64,000 bases of DNA from Nocardia jinanensis (GCF_014645735.1 NZ_BMMH01000007.1:248001-312000), one strand, 5' to 3'. Positions 33,081 to 44,385 are shown, counted from the stretch's first letter. Notes: generated by a model not told the origin, from the sequence alone. Program-made: numbers and translations.

Positions 33081-34907
33081 ATGACCATGCAGCAGCTGGA
33101 CTTCGACGACACCGCCGACTTCGGCAACGCGGCGCGCGGTTTCATGGCCGAACTCGACCCGCCGGTGGTGACGGCCGCCGACGGCCGGGTGGTCTACGAC
33201 ATCGGTGCCTACGAGTTCCTCGACGGCGACTGCCCGGCCACCGCGAGCCCCAGCCTGTGGCGACAGGGCCAGCTCTGCACCAAGCAGGGACTGTTCGAGG
33301 TCACCGAGGGCATCTACCAGATACGAAATCTGGACCTGTCGAATATGACGCTGGTCGAAGGGCGCGAAGGTGTCATCGTGATCGACCCCTTGCTGTCGGT
33401 GGAGACCGCGACCGCGGGCCTGGCCCTGTACCGTGCGCAGCGCGGTGACCGGCCGGTCACCGGCATGATCTACACCCATTCGCACGCCGACCATTTCGCG
33501 GGGGCGCGGGCGGCGGTACCGGTCGGCCATCCGCCGGTGCCCATCCTGGCTCCCGCCGGATTCCTGGAACACGCGGTGAGCGAGAACGTCTACGCCGGTA
33601 ATGCCATGAACCGCCGGGCCGTCTTCATGTACGGGGCCGTGCTCCCGAAGGCGCCCGACGGCCAGATCGGTGCCGGACTGGGTATGACGACCTCCACCGG
33701 AACCATCACGCTGATCCCGCCCACCGTCGATATCACGCATACAGGTCAGGAAGAGGAGATCGACGGGGTGCGGATGATCTTCCAGCTCACCCCCGGCACC
33801 GAGGCCCCGGCCGAGATGAACTTCCTGTTCCCCGATCACCGTGCCCTCTGCATGGCGGAGAACGCGACCCACAATATGCACAATGTGCTGACCCTGCGCG
33901 GCGCGGTGGTCCGTGACTCCCGGGTCTGGGCCCGGTATCTCGACGAGGCCATCGCCCGGTTCGGTGACAAGGCCGAGGTGGCGTTCGCCTCGCATCACTG
34001 GCCCACCTGGGGCCGGGAGAACTGGATCGCGTGGCTGGCGGACCAGCGCGATATGTACGCCTACCTGCACGATCAGACGCTGCGCCTGACCAACGAGGGA
34101 TACACCGGGCCGGAGATCGCCGAACGATTCGAATTTCCGCCCGCGCTCGACAAGATCTGGGCCAACCGCGGCTACTACGGCTCCACGAGCCACAACGTCA
34201 AAGCGATCTATCAGCGGTACATGGGCTGGTACGACGGTAATCCCGCGCATCTGTGGGAGCATCCGCCGGTCGAGCTCGCCCGGCGGTACGTCGCCGACTA
34301 CGGCGGGATCGAGGCGCTCGTCGCGAAAGGCCGCGAATACGCCGACGCCGGTGACCTCCGGTTCGCCGCGACGCTGCTCAACCACGCCGTATTCGCCGAG
34401 CCCGGCGACGACAGCGCGAAAGAGGCGCTGGCACAGGTCTACGAGCGGCTCGGGCACGGTGCCGAGAACGGAACCTGGCGCAACTTCTACCTGACCGGTG
34501 CCCAGGAATTGCGCAAGGGTCCGACCCCCACCCCGATCCAATCGGCGAGCCCCGAGATGATGACCGCGCTGACGCTGGAGATGATCATCGACTCGCTCGC
34601 GGTCCGGGTCGACGGTCTGCGCGCCGCGGCGGTCGATTTCACCATGGACTGGGAACTGACCGACGAGAACACCGTCCATCGCATCACCCTGTCCCACGGT
34701 GCGCTGACCCATCGCGCCCCGACACCGGAAGCTCCCGCCACCGGACCCGCGGACCTCACCCTCACCCTCACCAAGGCACAACTGTTGAAAGCGGTGAGCG
34801 GTAGCGGGTTCGACGGTGTGACGATCACCGGCGACCAGAGCCTGCTCGAAACCTTCATCGGGCTGCTGGACGCCCCCGACCCGCAGTTCCCCATCGTCAC
34901 ACCATGA
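33081..34907 (+). CDS. Alkyl sulfatase (SdsA1-like metallo-beta-lactamase fold)
   Basis: 608 residues, normal for type III linear alkylsulfatases. The zinc-binding metallo-beta-lactamase motif is THSHADH (132-138). The family-specific second metal region is AEMNFLFPDHRALCMAENATHN. A dimerisation domain and a C-terminal SCP2-like domain follow (LTLTKAQLLKAVSGSGFDGV). The enzyme hydrolyses primary alkyl sulfates such as SDS to alcohol and sulfate. There is no signal peptide, so it is probably cytoplasmic. The ATG at 33081 follows GCGAGGTAACG. The SulP anion transporter lies just upstream, but a link to sulfate is speculation. Confidence 0.87.
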   Translation: MTMQQLDFDDTADFGNAARGFMAELDPPVVTAADGRVVYDIGAYEFLDGDCPATASPSLWRQGQLCTKQGLFEVTEGIYQIRNLDLSNMTLVEGREGVIVIDPLLSVETATAGLALYRAQRGDRPVTGMIYTHSHADHFAGARAAVPVGHPPVPILAPAGFLEHAVSENVYAGNAMNRRAVFMYGAVLPKAPDGQIGAGLGMTTSTGTITLIPPTVDITHTGQEEEIDGVRMIFQLTPGTEAPAEMNFLFPDHRALCMAENATHNMHNVLTLRGAVVRDSRVWARYLDEAIARFGDKAEVAFASHHWPTWGRENWIAWLADQRDMYAYLHDQTLRLTNEGYTGPEIAERFEFPPALDKIWANRGYYGSTSHNVKAIYQRYMGWYDGNPAHLWEHPPVELARRYVADYGGIEALVAKGREYADAGDLRFAATLLNHAVFAEPGDDSAKEALAQVYERLGHGAENGTWRNFYLTGAQELRKGPTPTPIQSASPEMMTALTLEMIIDSLAVRVDGLRAAAVDFTMDWELTDENTVHRITLSHGALTHRAPTPEAPATGPADLTLTLTKAQLLKAVSGSGFDGVTITGDQSLLETFIGLLDAPDPQFPIVTP

Positions 34908-34961
34908 GCCGCAGAACCGGGTACCGGCCGTATCCCGGCGAGAGGTAGCCCGCGCCCGGCC

Positions 34962-35684
34962 TCACTGCCGGAACCGGTGGCCCATACCGGGTTCGGTCAG
35001 CAGATGCCGGGGATGGGACGGGTCGTCCTCGAGCTTGCGGCGCAGCTGGGCCATATAGACTCGTAGATAGTGGGTCTCGGTCTGATAGGCCGGACCCCAG
35101 ACCTCGCGTAGCAGTTCGGTGCGGCCCACCAGCTTGCCGCGGTTGCGCACGAGCATCTCCAGGACACCCCATTCGGTGGGGGTCAGATGCACTTCGGCAC
35201 CGTTCTTGACGACCTTCTTCGTGGACAGGTCGACGGTGAACGAATCGGTCACCACCACCGGTTCGTCCGTTTCCGCCGAGGCCGCCGCGCGCCGCAGCGC
35301 CGCGCGCAACCTGGCCAGGAACTCGTCCATGCCGAACGGTTTGGTGATGTAGTCGTCGGCGCCCGCGTCGAGCGCGTCCACCTTGTCGGCCGCATCGGTC
35401 CGTGCCGAGAGCACGATCACCGGTACCCGGGTCCAGCCGCGCAATCCCGCCAGCACTTCGATACCGTCGATATCGGGCAGCCCCAGATCCAGGACCACCG
35501 CGTCGGGCCGGCGTTCGGTGGCCGCGCGTAACGCGCCCGCGCCGGTGGACGCGGTCACCACCTCGTATCCGCGCACCGACAGATTGATCCGCATGGCGCG
35601 CAGGATCTGCGGTTCGTCGTCGACCACCAGAACGGTCGGATGCGGTCCCTGCTCCTGCCCGGACTCCGGCGCGGACTTCATCAC
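34962..35684 (-). CDS. kdpE: Response regulator KdpE
   Basis: 240-residue OmpR-type regulator. In the receiver domain, VDDEPQILRA holds the acidic pair and VVLDLGLPD holds the phospho-Asp; the conserved Lys lies in YITKPF. The C-terminal winged helix ends with THYLRVYMAQLRRKLEDDP and EPGMGHRFRQ, typical of KdpE. The start GTG at 35684 overlaps the kdpD stop, so kinase and regulator are co-translated. It is the last gene of the kdp locus. It should activate the kdp promoter upstream of kdpF under potassium limitation or osmotic stress. Confidence 0.93.
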   Translation of the reverse strand: MMKSAPESGQEQGPHPTVLVVDDEPQILRAMRINLSVRGYEVVTASTGAGALRAATERRPDAVVLDLGLPDIDGIEVLAGLRGWTRVPVIVLSARTDAADKVDALDAGADDYITKPFGMDEFLARLRAALRRAAASAETDEPVVVTDSFTVDLSTKKVVKNGAEVHLTPTEWGVLEMLVRNRGKLVGRTELLREVWGPAYQTETHYLRVYMAQLRRKLEDDPSHPRHLLTEPGMGHRFRQ

Positions 35685-38227
35685 AACACCTCCGTAGGCA
35701 GTGGGTCCTCGCCGACGTTACCGGTCGTATCCGCCAGCTCGACGGTCACGGTGAGCCCACCACCGGGAGTGGGCTCGGCGCTCACCGAACCGCCCATGGC
35801 CACCGCGAATCCGCGGACCACCGACAGCCCGAGCCCGAGCCCGCTGGTGTTGTCGCGGTCGCCGAGCTGCTGGAACTGGTCGAAGACCCGTTCGGGGTCG
35901 GTACCCGGCAGCCCGGGTCCGTGATCGACGACCCGGACGACCACACGACCGTCCGCCGTCGCGGCATCCACCTTCACGGGGGATTCGGCACCGTAGCGCA
36001 GGGCATTGTCGACCAGGTTGGCCAGAACGCGTTCGAGTAGGTCGGGGTCGGCCTGGACCGCGATCGGCCCCACCTGCACCGTGACCCGGTCCAGGGCGCC
36101 GCGCCGGGCGCCGCGCGGGCTGACCCCGACGCTGACCAGCGCCCGGTGCACGACCTCGTCCAGATAGACCGGCCGCAGCCGCGGTCGCACCACCCCCGCG
36201 GCCAGTCGCGACGAGTCGAGGAGGTTGCCGACCAGCGAGGTGAGCTGATCCGCCGACTCCTCCACGGTGGCCAGTAGTTCGGCGCGGTCCTCGGGAGAGA
36301 ACTCCACATCGTCGGAGCGCAGACTCGAGATGGCGGCTTTGACTCCGGCCAGCGGGGTACGCAGATCGTGGCTGACCGCGGAGAGCAGGTCACGCCGCAA
36401 CCGGTCGGCCTCGGCGAGCGCCGCCGCCTGGTTGGCCTCCTCGGCGAGCTGCTGTCGCAGAACGAGTCCCACGGCCTGGTTGGCGACCGCCTCCAGCACT
36501 CGCCGGTCCCGGGCCCGCAGCGTCGGTCCGCCCAGCAGCAGCCAGTAGTCGCCGTCGCGCACCTCCACCGCGGTATCGGCGGTATCGGCGCGCTCCGGCG
36601 GGTCGTCTCCCACCGCCGCGATCACACCGTCGGTGTGGTGGCGCAAGGTCACGGCCCGCTGGCCGTAGGTCTGGCGCAACCGGTCCAGCAGTGCGGTCAG
36701 ATCGGTGCCGCGTAGCACCGAACCCGCGAACAGGGTGAGCAGTTCGGCCTCCCGGGAGGCCTGCCCGGCCTGTTCGGCCCGCCGGGCGGCGGTATCGACG
36801 AGGACCGCCACCGCGACCGCGACGACCAGCAGCAGCACCGCGGGCAGGAAATTGTTCGGCTCCTGGATGGTGATGCTGTAGCGGGGATCGGTGAACAGGA
36901 CATTGAGCAGCAGCCCGGCGAGCAGCGCGGCGGCGATGGCCGGCAGCACCCCGCCGAACAGGGCGACCGCCAGTACCGCGACGAAGTACAGAGCGCTCTC
37001 GCTCACCAGATCGAGGTAACGGTCCAGCCAGGACGCCAGCAGCGCCGAGATGGCCGAGGGCACCACGAAAGCGGCGACCCAGGCCGCTGTGCGGCGTGTC
37101 CGGGGCCGCGGCCGTCGCCGGCGGCGCCGTCGTCCCGCCGCCTCGTGGGTCACCATGTGCACATCGATCGTGCCGGACCGCTGCACCACCTCCGCGCCGA
37201 TGCCCTCGTCGAACATCCGCGCCCAGCGGGAGCGCCGGGAGGTGCCGAGCACGAGTTGGGTGGCGTTGACCGTCCGTGCGAAATCGAGCAGGGCGATGGG
37301 CACATCGTCGCCGACCACCGTATGCAGTTCGGCCCCGAGGTGGGCGGTCAGCTCCCGGACCGCTGCCATCTGCGGCGCTGCCACACCGGTCAGCCCATCG
37401 CCGCGAACCACGTGCACGACGAGCAGTTCGGCACTGGATTTGGCCGCGATCCGCCCCGCCCGCCGGACCAGCGTCTCCGACTCCCGGCCGCCGGTGACCG
37501 CCACGACCACCCGCTCACGGGCCTCCCAGGTGGCGGTGATCCGATGGTCGGCGCGGTATTTCGCCAGCGCGGCGTCCACCTGGTCGGCCAGCCAGAGCAG
37601 CGCCAGTTCACGCAGTGCGGTGAGGTTGCCGCGCCGGAAGTAGTGGGCGAGCGCGGCATCGGCCTTGTCCGCCGCGTACACATTGCCGAGGCTGATACGC
37701 CGTTGCAGTGCTTCCGGGGTGATATCGACGAGTTCGATCTGGTCGGCGGCCCGGACCACCGCGTCCGGCACGGTCTCGCGCTGGAGGACGCCGGTGATCT
37801 GCTCGACCACATCATTGAGGCCCTCGAGATGCTGGATATTGACCGTGGACACCACATTGATCCCGGCCGCGATCAGTTCCTGCACATCCTGGTAGCGCTT
37901 CTGGTTACGGCTGCCCGGGGTGTTGGTGTGCGCGAGTTCGTCCACGAGCACCAGTTCCGGCCGCCGCCGCAGTACCGCGTCCACATCCAGCTCGTACTGC
38001 ACCGTCCCGCGATAGGTGATCGCGATCCGGGGCAATTGTTCGATGCCCTCGAGCAGTTCCGCGGTCTGCGAGCGCCCGTGCGTTTCGACGATCGCGGCCA
38101 CCACGTCCTGGCCGCGGCCGAGCCGGCGATGCGCCTCGCCGAGCATCGCGTACGTTTTCCCGACCCCGGGTGCCGCGCCCAGATAGATGCGCAGCTCACC
38201 CGGGGTGCGGTCGTGTGTGGTGCTCAC
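35681..38227 (-). CDS. kdpD: Potassium-responsive sensor kinase KdpD
   Basis: 848 residues. The N-terminal KdpD domain has Walker A GAAPGVGKTY and DELAHTNTPGSRNQKRYQDV. A USP-like domain comes next (VVVAVTGGRESETLVRRAGR). Four membrane helices follow (about 380-480), then a GAF-like region and the kinase core with VSHDLRTPLAGVKAAI (phospho-His), NLVDNALRYG and DHGPGLPGTDP. It senses potassium or ionic strength and phosphorylates KdpE. Gap to kdpC is 26 bp. All catalytic motifs are intact, unlike the decayed kinase at 14.5-15.5 kb. Confidence 0.95.
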   Translation of the reverse strand: MSTTHDRTPGELRIYLGAAPGVGKTYAMLGEAHRRLGRGQDVVAAIVETHGRSQTAELLEGIEQLPRIAITYRGTVQYELDVDAVLRRRPELVLVDELAHTNTPGSRNQKRYQDVQELIAAGINVVSTVNIQHLEGLNDVVEQITGVLQRETVPDAVVRAADQIELVDITPEALQRRISLGNVYAADKADAALAHYFRRGNLTALRELALLWLADQVDAALAKYRADHRITATWEARERVVVAVTGGRESETLVRRAGRIAAKSSAELLVVHVVRGDGLTGVAAPQMAAVRELTAHLGAELHTVVGDDVPIALLDFARTVNATQLVLGTSRRSRWARMFDEGIGAEVVQRSGTIDVHMVTHEAAGRRRRRRRPRPRTRRTAAWVAAFVVPSAISALLASWLDRYLDLVSESALYFVAVLAVALFGGVLPAIAAALLAGLLLNVLFTDPRYSITIQEPNNFLPAVLLLVVAVAVAVLVDTAARRAEQAGQASREAELLTLFAGSVLRGTDLTALLDRLRQTYGQRAVTLRHHTDGVIAAVGDDPPERADTADTAVEVRDGDYWLLLGGPTLRARDRRVLEAVANQAVGLVLRQQLAEEANQAAALAEADRLRRDLLSAVSHDLRTPLAGVKAAISSLRSDDVEFSPEDRAELLATVEESADQLTSLVGNLLDSSRLAAGVVRPRLRPVYLDEVVHRALVSVGVSPRGARRGALDRVTVQVGPIAVQADPDLLERVLANLVDNALRYGAESPVKVDAATADGRVVVRVVDHGPGLPGTDPERVFDQFQQLGDRDNTSGLGLGLSVVRGFAVAMGGSVSAEPTPGGGLTVTVELADTTGNVGEDPLPTEVL

Positions 38228-38253
38228 GTCCGCATCATGTCACCGCGCACGGT

Positions 38254-39201
38254 TCACTCGCCGCCGGCTGTGGCCCGCGCCGGGTAGCGGCGGTCCAGAT
38301 CCAGATTGAGTTCGAGGACGTTCACCCGCGGCTCGCCGAGGAATCCGAGCTCGCGGCCGGTGGTGTGGGCCGCGACGGCGTCACGCACCAGTGCCGGGTC
38401 GATCCCCCGGGCCGCGGCGACTCGGTTCACCTGGATCGCGGCGTAGGCGGTGGAGATGTCCGGGTCCAGACCGCTACCGCTGCCGGTGACCGCGTCGGCC
38501 GGAACCGCCGGGTCGGTGGGTGCGCCGCCGGGGATCGGCACGATCCGGCCGACCGAGTAGTCCTCGCCGTATCGAGCGCATTCGACCCGCACGCCCTGGT
38601 ATTCGGCCAGGAACGCCGACGTCGGAGTGTCGCGTCCGGTCGGGCAGGGTTCGTTCACACTCACCACTCGCGACGGCGTCACCGTCCCGTCGTGGTGGAA
38701 GGTCCCCATCACCGAGAGCACCGCGCCGACACCGCCGGGAGTGCAGAACGGCCGGGCGCCGTCCACACCTTCCCGGGCACCGATTTCCCGGCTGCGGGTG
38801 CAGACCTGGGTGAGCAGGCTCGGTGCGAAACCGGCCGCTTCCGGGTCCGAGCCGGTGGCCAGTAGAGCGGGATCGGCGGCGGTATCGACGATATCCTCCG
38901 GGCCGAGGTTGCTCGGGCTGGAGGCGAGCCCGTCGTAGCCGTCCCCGGCGGAGGATGGCCGGCCCTGGAAATACCAGGCGATCGGCGCCCCGTCGGCATC
39001 GGTGAACGACTGGCCGATCAGCGAACTGCCGACCGGACGGCCGTCGGCTTCGATGATCGAACCGTTCGCTTTGTCGTGCAGTCCGGGCAGTTGACCCACC
39101 GCCCAGATACCGGCCGGATAGAGCAGGCCGGTCACCACAGTGAGTACGAGCAGCGCACGCAGCGCCGCGAGATGCTGTCGGATCAGATCACTCAGAGACA
39201 T
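38254..39201 (-). CDS. kdpC: Potassium-transporting ATPase subunit KdpC, with large insertion
   Basis: 315 residues, against about 190-220 for typical KdpC. The N-terminal membrane helix (about 15-35) and the conserved ends are normal: GQSFTDADGAPIAWYFQGRPS, ASSPSNLGPED, VTGSGSGLDPDIS and LGFLGEPRVNVLELNLDLD. Between residues about 108 and 232 there is an extra segment of roughly 100 residues with four Cys (C134, C153, C186, C208), probably extracytoplasmic and able to form two disulfides. KdpC helps couple KdpB ATP use to KdpA transport. The ATG at 39201 lies 1 bp after the kdpB stop; the upstream open frame is not used. Confidence 0.9.
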   Translation of the reverse strand: MSLSDLIRQHLAALRALLVLTVVTGLLYPAGIWAVGQLPGLHDKANGSIIEADGRPVGSSLIGQSFTDADGAPIAWYFQGRPSSAGDGYDGLASSPSNLGPEDIVDTAADPALLATGSDPEAAGFAPSLLTQVCTRSREIGAREGVDGARPFCTPGGVGAVLSVMGTFHHDGTVTPSRVVSVNEPCPTGRDTPTSAFLAEYQGVRVECARYGEDYSVGRIVPIPGGAPTDPAVPADAVTGSGSGLDPDISTAYAAIQVNRVAAARGIDPALVRDAVAAHTTGRELGFLGEPRVNVLELNLDLDRRYPARATAGGE

Positions 39202-39202
39202 A

Positions 39203-41349
<2,147 letters not shown>

Positions 41350-41350
<1 letters not shown>

Positions 41351-43020
41351 CAGTGGATTCCTTCGGCGAGCGGCCCGAGCGCCAGCGCGGGCAGGAAGGT
41401 GAGAGCGACCAGGATCAGCGTGACGCCGACGACGAGGCCGACGAACTGCGGTCGATGGGTGGGCAGTGTGCCCTCGGACGCGGGAGTGGTGCCCTGCCGG
41501 GCGAAGGAACCGGCCAGGGCCAATACCAGGATCAGCGGCAGGAAACGGCCCAGGAGCATGGCCAGACCGAGCGCGGTGTTGAACCACTCCGTATTGCCGG
41601 TCAGACCGCCGAATGCCGATCCGTTGTTGTTGGCGGCCGAGGTGAACGCGTAGAGCACCTCGGAGAGACCGTGCGGGCCGGAGTTCAGCATGGACGCGCG
41701 TTGTCCGGGCATGGCCACGGCGAGGGCGGTACCGGTGAGCACGATCACCGGTGTGACCAGGAAATAACCGGCGGCGAGCTTGATCTCGCGCGGGGTGATC
41801 TTCTTACCGAGGTATTCCGGTGTGCGCCCGACCATCAGGCCCGCTACGAACACGGTGATCACCGCCAGGATGAGCAATCCGTACAGCCCGGACCCCACGC
41901 CGCCCGGCGCGACCTCGCCCAGCTGCATATTGAACATGAGCATCATGCCGCCGAGGCTGGTGTAGGAATCGTGCGCCGAATCGACGGCACCGGTGGAGGT
42001 CAGCGTGGTGGCCGCCGCGAAGGTCGCCGAATTCGCCACGCCGAAGCGCTGTTCCACCCCTTCGGACGCCGCTCCGACCGCGGCCGGCACGGTGCCGTGG
42101 TGCTGGAGCTGGAAGAGGTTCACCAGTCCGATGCTGAGCAGTGCCAGCACGGCCATGACCGCGGTGACGGCGTATCCCTGCTTAGGGCTGCCGACCAGCC
42201 GTCCGAAGGTGCGCGGCAGCGAGAAGGCGATGACCATCAGCAGGAAGATCTCCAGCCAGTTGGTCCACGCGGCCGGGTTCTCGAACGGGTGGGCGGCATT
42301 GGCGTTGAAGAAACCGCCGCCGTTGGTGCCCAGGTTCTTGATGGCTTCCTGACTGGCGACCGGCCCGCCGGGCAGGGTCTGCTCGGCTCCGCCGAGCGTT
42401 GTGACCACCTGATCGTGCAGGTGCAGATTCTGGATCACGCCGCCCGCGATGAGCGCGACCGCCGAGATCGCGGCGATCGGCAGCAGGATACGCAGGGTGC
42501 CGCGCACCAGATCGACCCAGAAATTACCCAGCGTGCCGGTACGTGACCGCACGAAGCCCCGGACGAACGCCATGGCGACGGCCATACCGACCGCGGCGGA
42601 GACGAAATTCTGCACAGACAGTCCGGCGGCCTGTGCGATATGCCCGAGTGTGGACTCCCCGGCATAGTTCTGCCAGTTGGTGTTGGTGACGAAACTGACA
42701 GCGGTGTTCCAGGCCAGCCCGGCCGTCATCGGAGTGCCGGGGTCGTCCGGGACCAGCGGCAGCTTGTCCTGTACGAGCAGCAGCAGGTACAGGAAGATCA
42801 CGCTGATCGCCGAGAAGGCCAGGGCGCTGCGGGCGTAACCGCCCCAGGTCTGTTCCCGCTCGGGATCGGCGCCGATCAGGCGATAGATACCGCGTTCGAT
42901 ACGGGCATGCCCGGTGCGGGTGTAGACACGGTACATGTAGTCGCCGAGCGGAACGTGCACCAGCGCCAGCGCGATCACCAGTGCGGCGAGGAACAAGATC
43001 CCCGCGGTGGCGGTATTCAC
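41350..43020 (-). CDS. kdpA: Potassium-transporting ATPase subunit KdpA
   Basis: 556-residue channel-like subunit with about ten helices and four selectivity-filter repeats: TNTNWQNY, GTNGGGFFNANAAHPF, FVAGLMVGRTPEYLGKKI and SAANNNGSAFGGLTG. It binds and passes potassium. It starts at GTG 43020, immediately after the kdpF stop (TGAGTG). Length and motifs are standard. Confidence 0.95.
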
Positions 43021-43110
43021 TCAGAACCTCTCGGGGAACAGCAGGGCGGCCACCAGGAACGCGGTCACCAGAACGGCCAGGACGAGTCCCACGGCATTGA
43101 CGACGTTCAC
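43021..43110 (-). CDS. kdpF: Potassium-transporting ATPase subunit KdpF
   Basis: 29 residues: one membrane helix with the KdpF ending LVAALLFPERF. It stabilises the KdpABC complex as a lipid-like subunit. The start is the GTG at 43110, which overlaps the stop of the preceding small ORF (TTGTGAAC). It is followed at once by kdpA. Confidence 0.88.
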   Translation of the reverse strand: MNVVNAVGLVLAVLVTAFLVAALLFPERF

Positions 43111-43190
43111 AATCGCTCCACCATCCGCTGCACAAACCCGAGCACACCGAATACCGCGACCGTGACCAAGAGATAGGCCAGGATCGACAC
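43107..43190 (-). CDS. Small membrane peptide upstream of kdpF
   Basis: 27 residues from GTG 43190: MSILAYLLVTVAVFGVLGFV then QRMVERL. It is one hydrophobic helix with a charged end, and its stop overlaps the kdpF start. GGAGG lies 5 nt before the GTG, while the ATG at 43202 has no site. Similar tiny ORFs ending in a GxEKL/VERL-type tail occur just before kdpF in other actinobacteria, as I recall it. A role as a second small subunit of the Kdp complex is inference. Confidence 0.7.
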   Translation of the reverse strand: MSILAYLLVTVAVFGVLGFVQRMVERL

Positions 43191-43520
43191 TCTCGCCTCC
43201 ATTCCTGCAACCATGGGGCAGCACCGCGCAACCGGCCGGCTGCTGCTGCCGAGCCGGATCGAAATTACGAGCTGGACGCCCCGATGGCTGCGGACGTTGA
43301 CGGGTCCTTTACGCGCCGCTTCCCCGCATTGACGCCTTTCCTGCGTCTGTCGCCCGGCCGATGTGACGTCCGTCGCCGCTGGTCGGGTGGCTGCTCCGCG
43401 GAACCACTGTGTTGCTGATGTGCGTACCCCAGGGGGCCGCCGGCGTGGTTCGCGGCCGGTCGATCCGCGCCGAGGGGTGAGCTCCGCCGTCGCCGGAGAT
43501 CGGTGCGGCGGTCGCCGAGA
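43191..43520 (-). other. Long untranslated leader of the kdp operon
   Basis: From the -10 box at 43526-43521 to the first start codon at 43190 is about 325 nt without a convincing gene. Local stems are visible, for example CTCCG/CGGAG near 43479-43495. A leader this long suggests RNA-level control; c-di-AMP (ydaO-type) riboswitches control potassium genes in actinobacteria. I could not match the conserved ydaO core by eye, so no riboswitch is called. Confidence 0.35.
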
Positions 43521-43526
43521 ATTTTA
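43521..43526 (-). promoter_or_regulatory. Candidate -10 box TAAAAT of the kdp promoter
   Basis: TAAAAT on the minus strand, an AT-rich island in very GC-rich sequence, about 330 nt before the first kdp start codon. A KdpE site would be expected upstream but is not recognised. Confidence 0.4.
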
Positions 43527-43652
43527 GGTGGGCGCATCCGCTCGAACCGGCGCGCGACACGGCGCCGAGAGGGCACGCTGTACAGAGAACGCACCGCGTA
43601 CGGAATGGCCCCTGATCGGATCCGCTTCGGCCCGCACAACGGAGGACTGTCG

Positions 43653-43760
43653 ATGCACCCGTTCGCCTATCACCCGATCGAACTCATCCAGGCCGTGATC
43701 CTGGCGGTGCGCTGTGTACTGCATGTGTATTCGTCGGGCACCCCCTGCGTCCCGATCTGA
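43653..43760 (+). CDS. Orphan small ORF with ribosome site and terminator (35 aa)
   Basis: MHPFAYHPIELIQAVILAVR then CVLHVYSSGTPCVPI and TGA. GGAGG (43641-43645) lies 7 nt before the ATG, and a 15-bp perfect hairpin begins 23 bp after the stop, so it looks like a complete tiny gene. The middle (IELIQAVILAVRCVLHVY) is hydrophobic and could be an amphipathic or membrane helix, and the end has two Cys. It is divergent from the kdp operon, and their promoters would share 43527-43640. I recognise no family. It could be a small membrane protein or a peptide precursor, but no modification enzyme is nearby. Confidence 0.5.
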   Translation: MHPFAYHPIELIQAVILAVRCVLHVYSSGTPCVPI

Positions 43761-43783
43761 CGAGACCCTGATCATCGTGCGGG

Positions 43784-43821
43784 CGTATCCGGCCGTCCGG
43801 AGCAGAGGACGGCCGGATACG
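43784..43821. terminator. 15-bp perfect hairpin between small ORF and lipoprotein gene
   Basis: CGTATCCGGCCGTCC (43784-43798) pairs with GGACGGCCGGATACG (43807-43821) around an 8-nt loop. It lies between two convergent genes and can end both. Confidence 0.8.
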
Positions 43822-43835
43822 TCCGCCGCGAGCTG

Positions 43836-44267
43836 TCAGTAGCAGTCGGTCGGTTCACCGACCTTCACCACGGACAGCACCGCGTCACCTTCGCCGATGA
43901 GCGCGCCGGGCGCCGGTGTCTGCGCCACCACGACCCAGTTGCGGTCCACCACCTGTCTGCGGCCCTGTCCGGTGGCATCCGCACTGCGCGAGTAGAACAC
44001 GCCCGCCGTCTGGATCAGATCCTGTGCCGCCTGCAGATTCATGCAGACGACCGCGGGCATCGGTACCCGGGCCGAGGTGTTCGCGGCGGGTGGCGCGGTC
44101 TCGGTCGCGACCGGCTGCGGCGCCACGGCCGGTTCCGGTAGGTGAACGCTGGTGATCTGAACCGGCACCGGAACCGGGGTCCGCGACTCCGCCTCCGACC
44201 GTGGTAGGCCGCAACCGCCGAGCACCGCGGTGGAAAGGATGATCGCGCATACGCCGGTTCTCTTCAT
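43836..44267 (-). CDS. Lipoprotein with a C-terminal PASTA-like domain
   Basis: 143 residues. The lipoprotein signal ends at C19 (VLGGCG). A Pro/Val/Thr-rich spacer follows, then a domain of about 70 residues with PASTA features: VVCMNLQAAQDLIQTAG, VVAQTPAPGALIGEGDAVLS and a conserved Cys pair (VVCM ... TDCY). PASTA domains bind peptidoglycan stems or beta-lactams in PknB and PBPs; free PASTA lipoproteins are common in Nocardia-like genera. AAGGGA precedes the ATG. It is transcribed alone, with a terminator after its stop. Confidence 0.82.
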   Translation of the reverse strand: MKRTGVCAIILSTAVLGGCGLPRSEAESRTPVPVPVQITSVHLPEPAVAPQPVATETAPPAANTSARVPMPAVVCMNLQAAQDLIQTAGVFYSRSADATGQGRRQVVDRNWVVVAQTPAPGALIGEGDAVLSVVKVGEPTDCY

Positions 44268-44385
44268 GAGGATCCCTTCGACTCGTTGTTACGTGCTGTA
44301 GATCACTTCGAGATCGTTCTGCTATCAGCACTCGTTACGCGGGAATCGATCAGGCCGGTGGCGGGTGCGGGTACGGAACGACAAA

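Noticed and set aside
34962..38227. Long plus-strand ORFs across kdpD and kdpE
   Set aside because: They are antisense shadows of well-conserved genes, with Arg/His-rich composition and no homology.
43191..43520. c-di-AMP (ydaO) riboswitch in the kdp leader
   Set aside because: The leader is long enough and the gene context fits, but the conserved GGGGUGAAU- and CAGCUAACC-like blocks could not be found by eye, so I did not call it.
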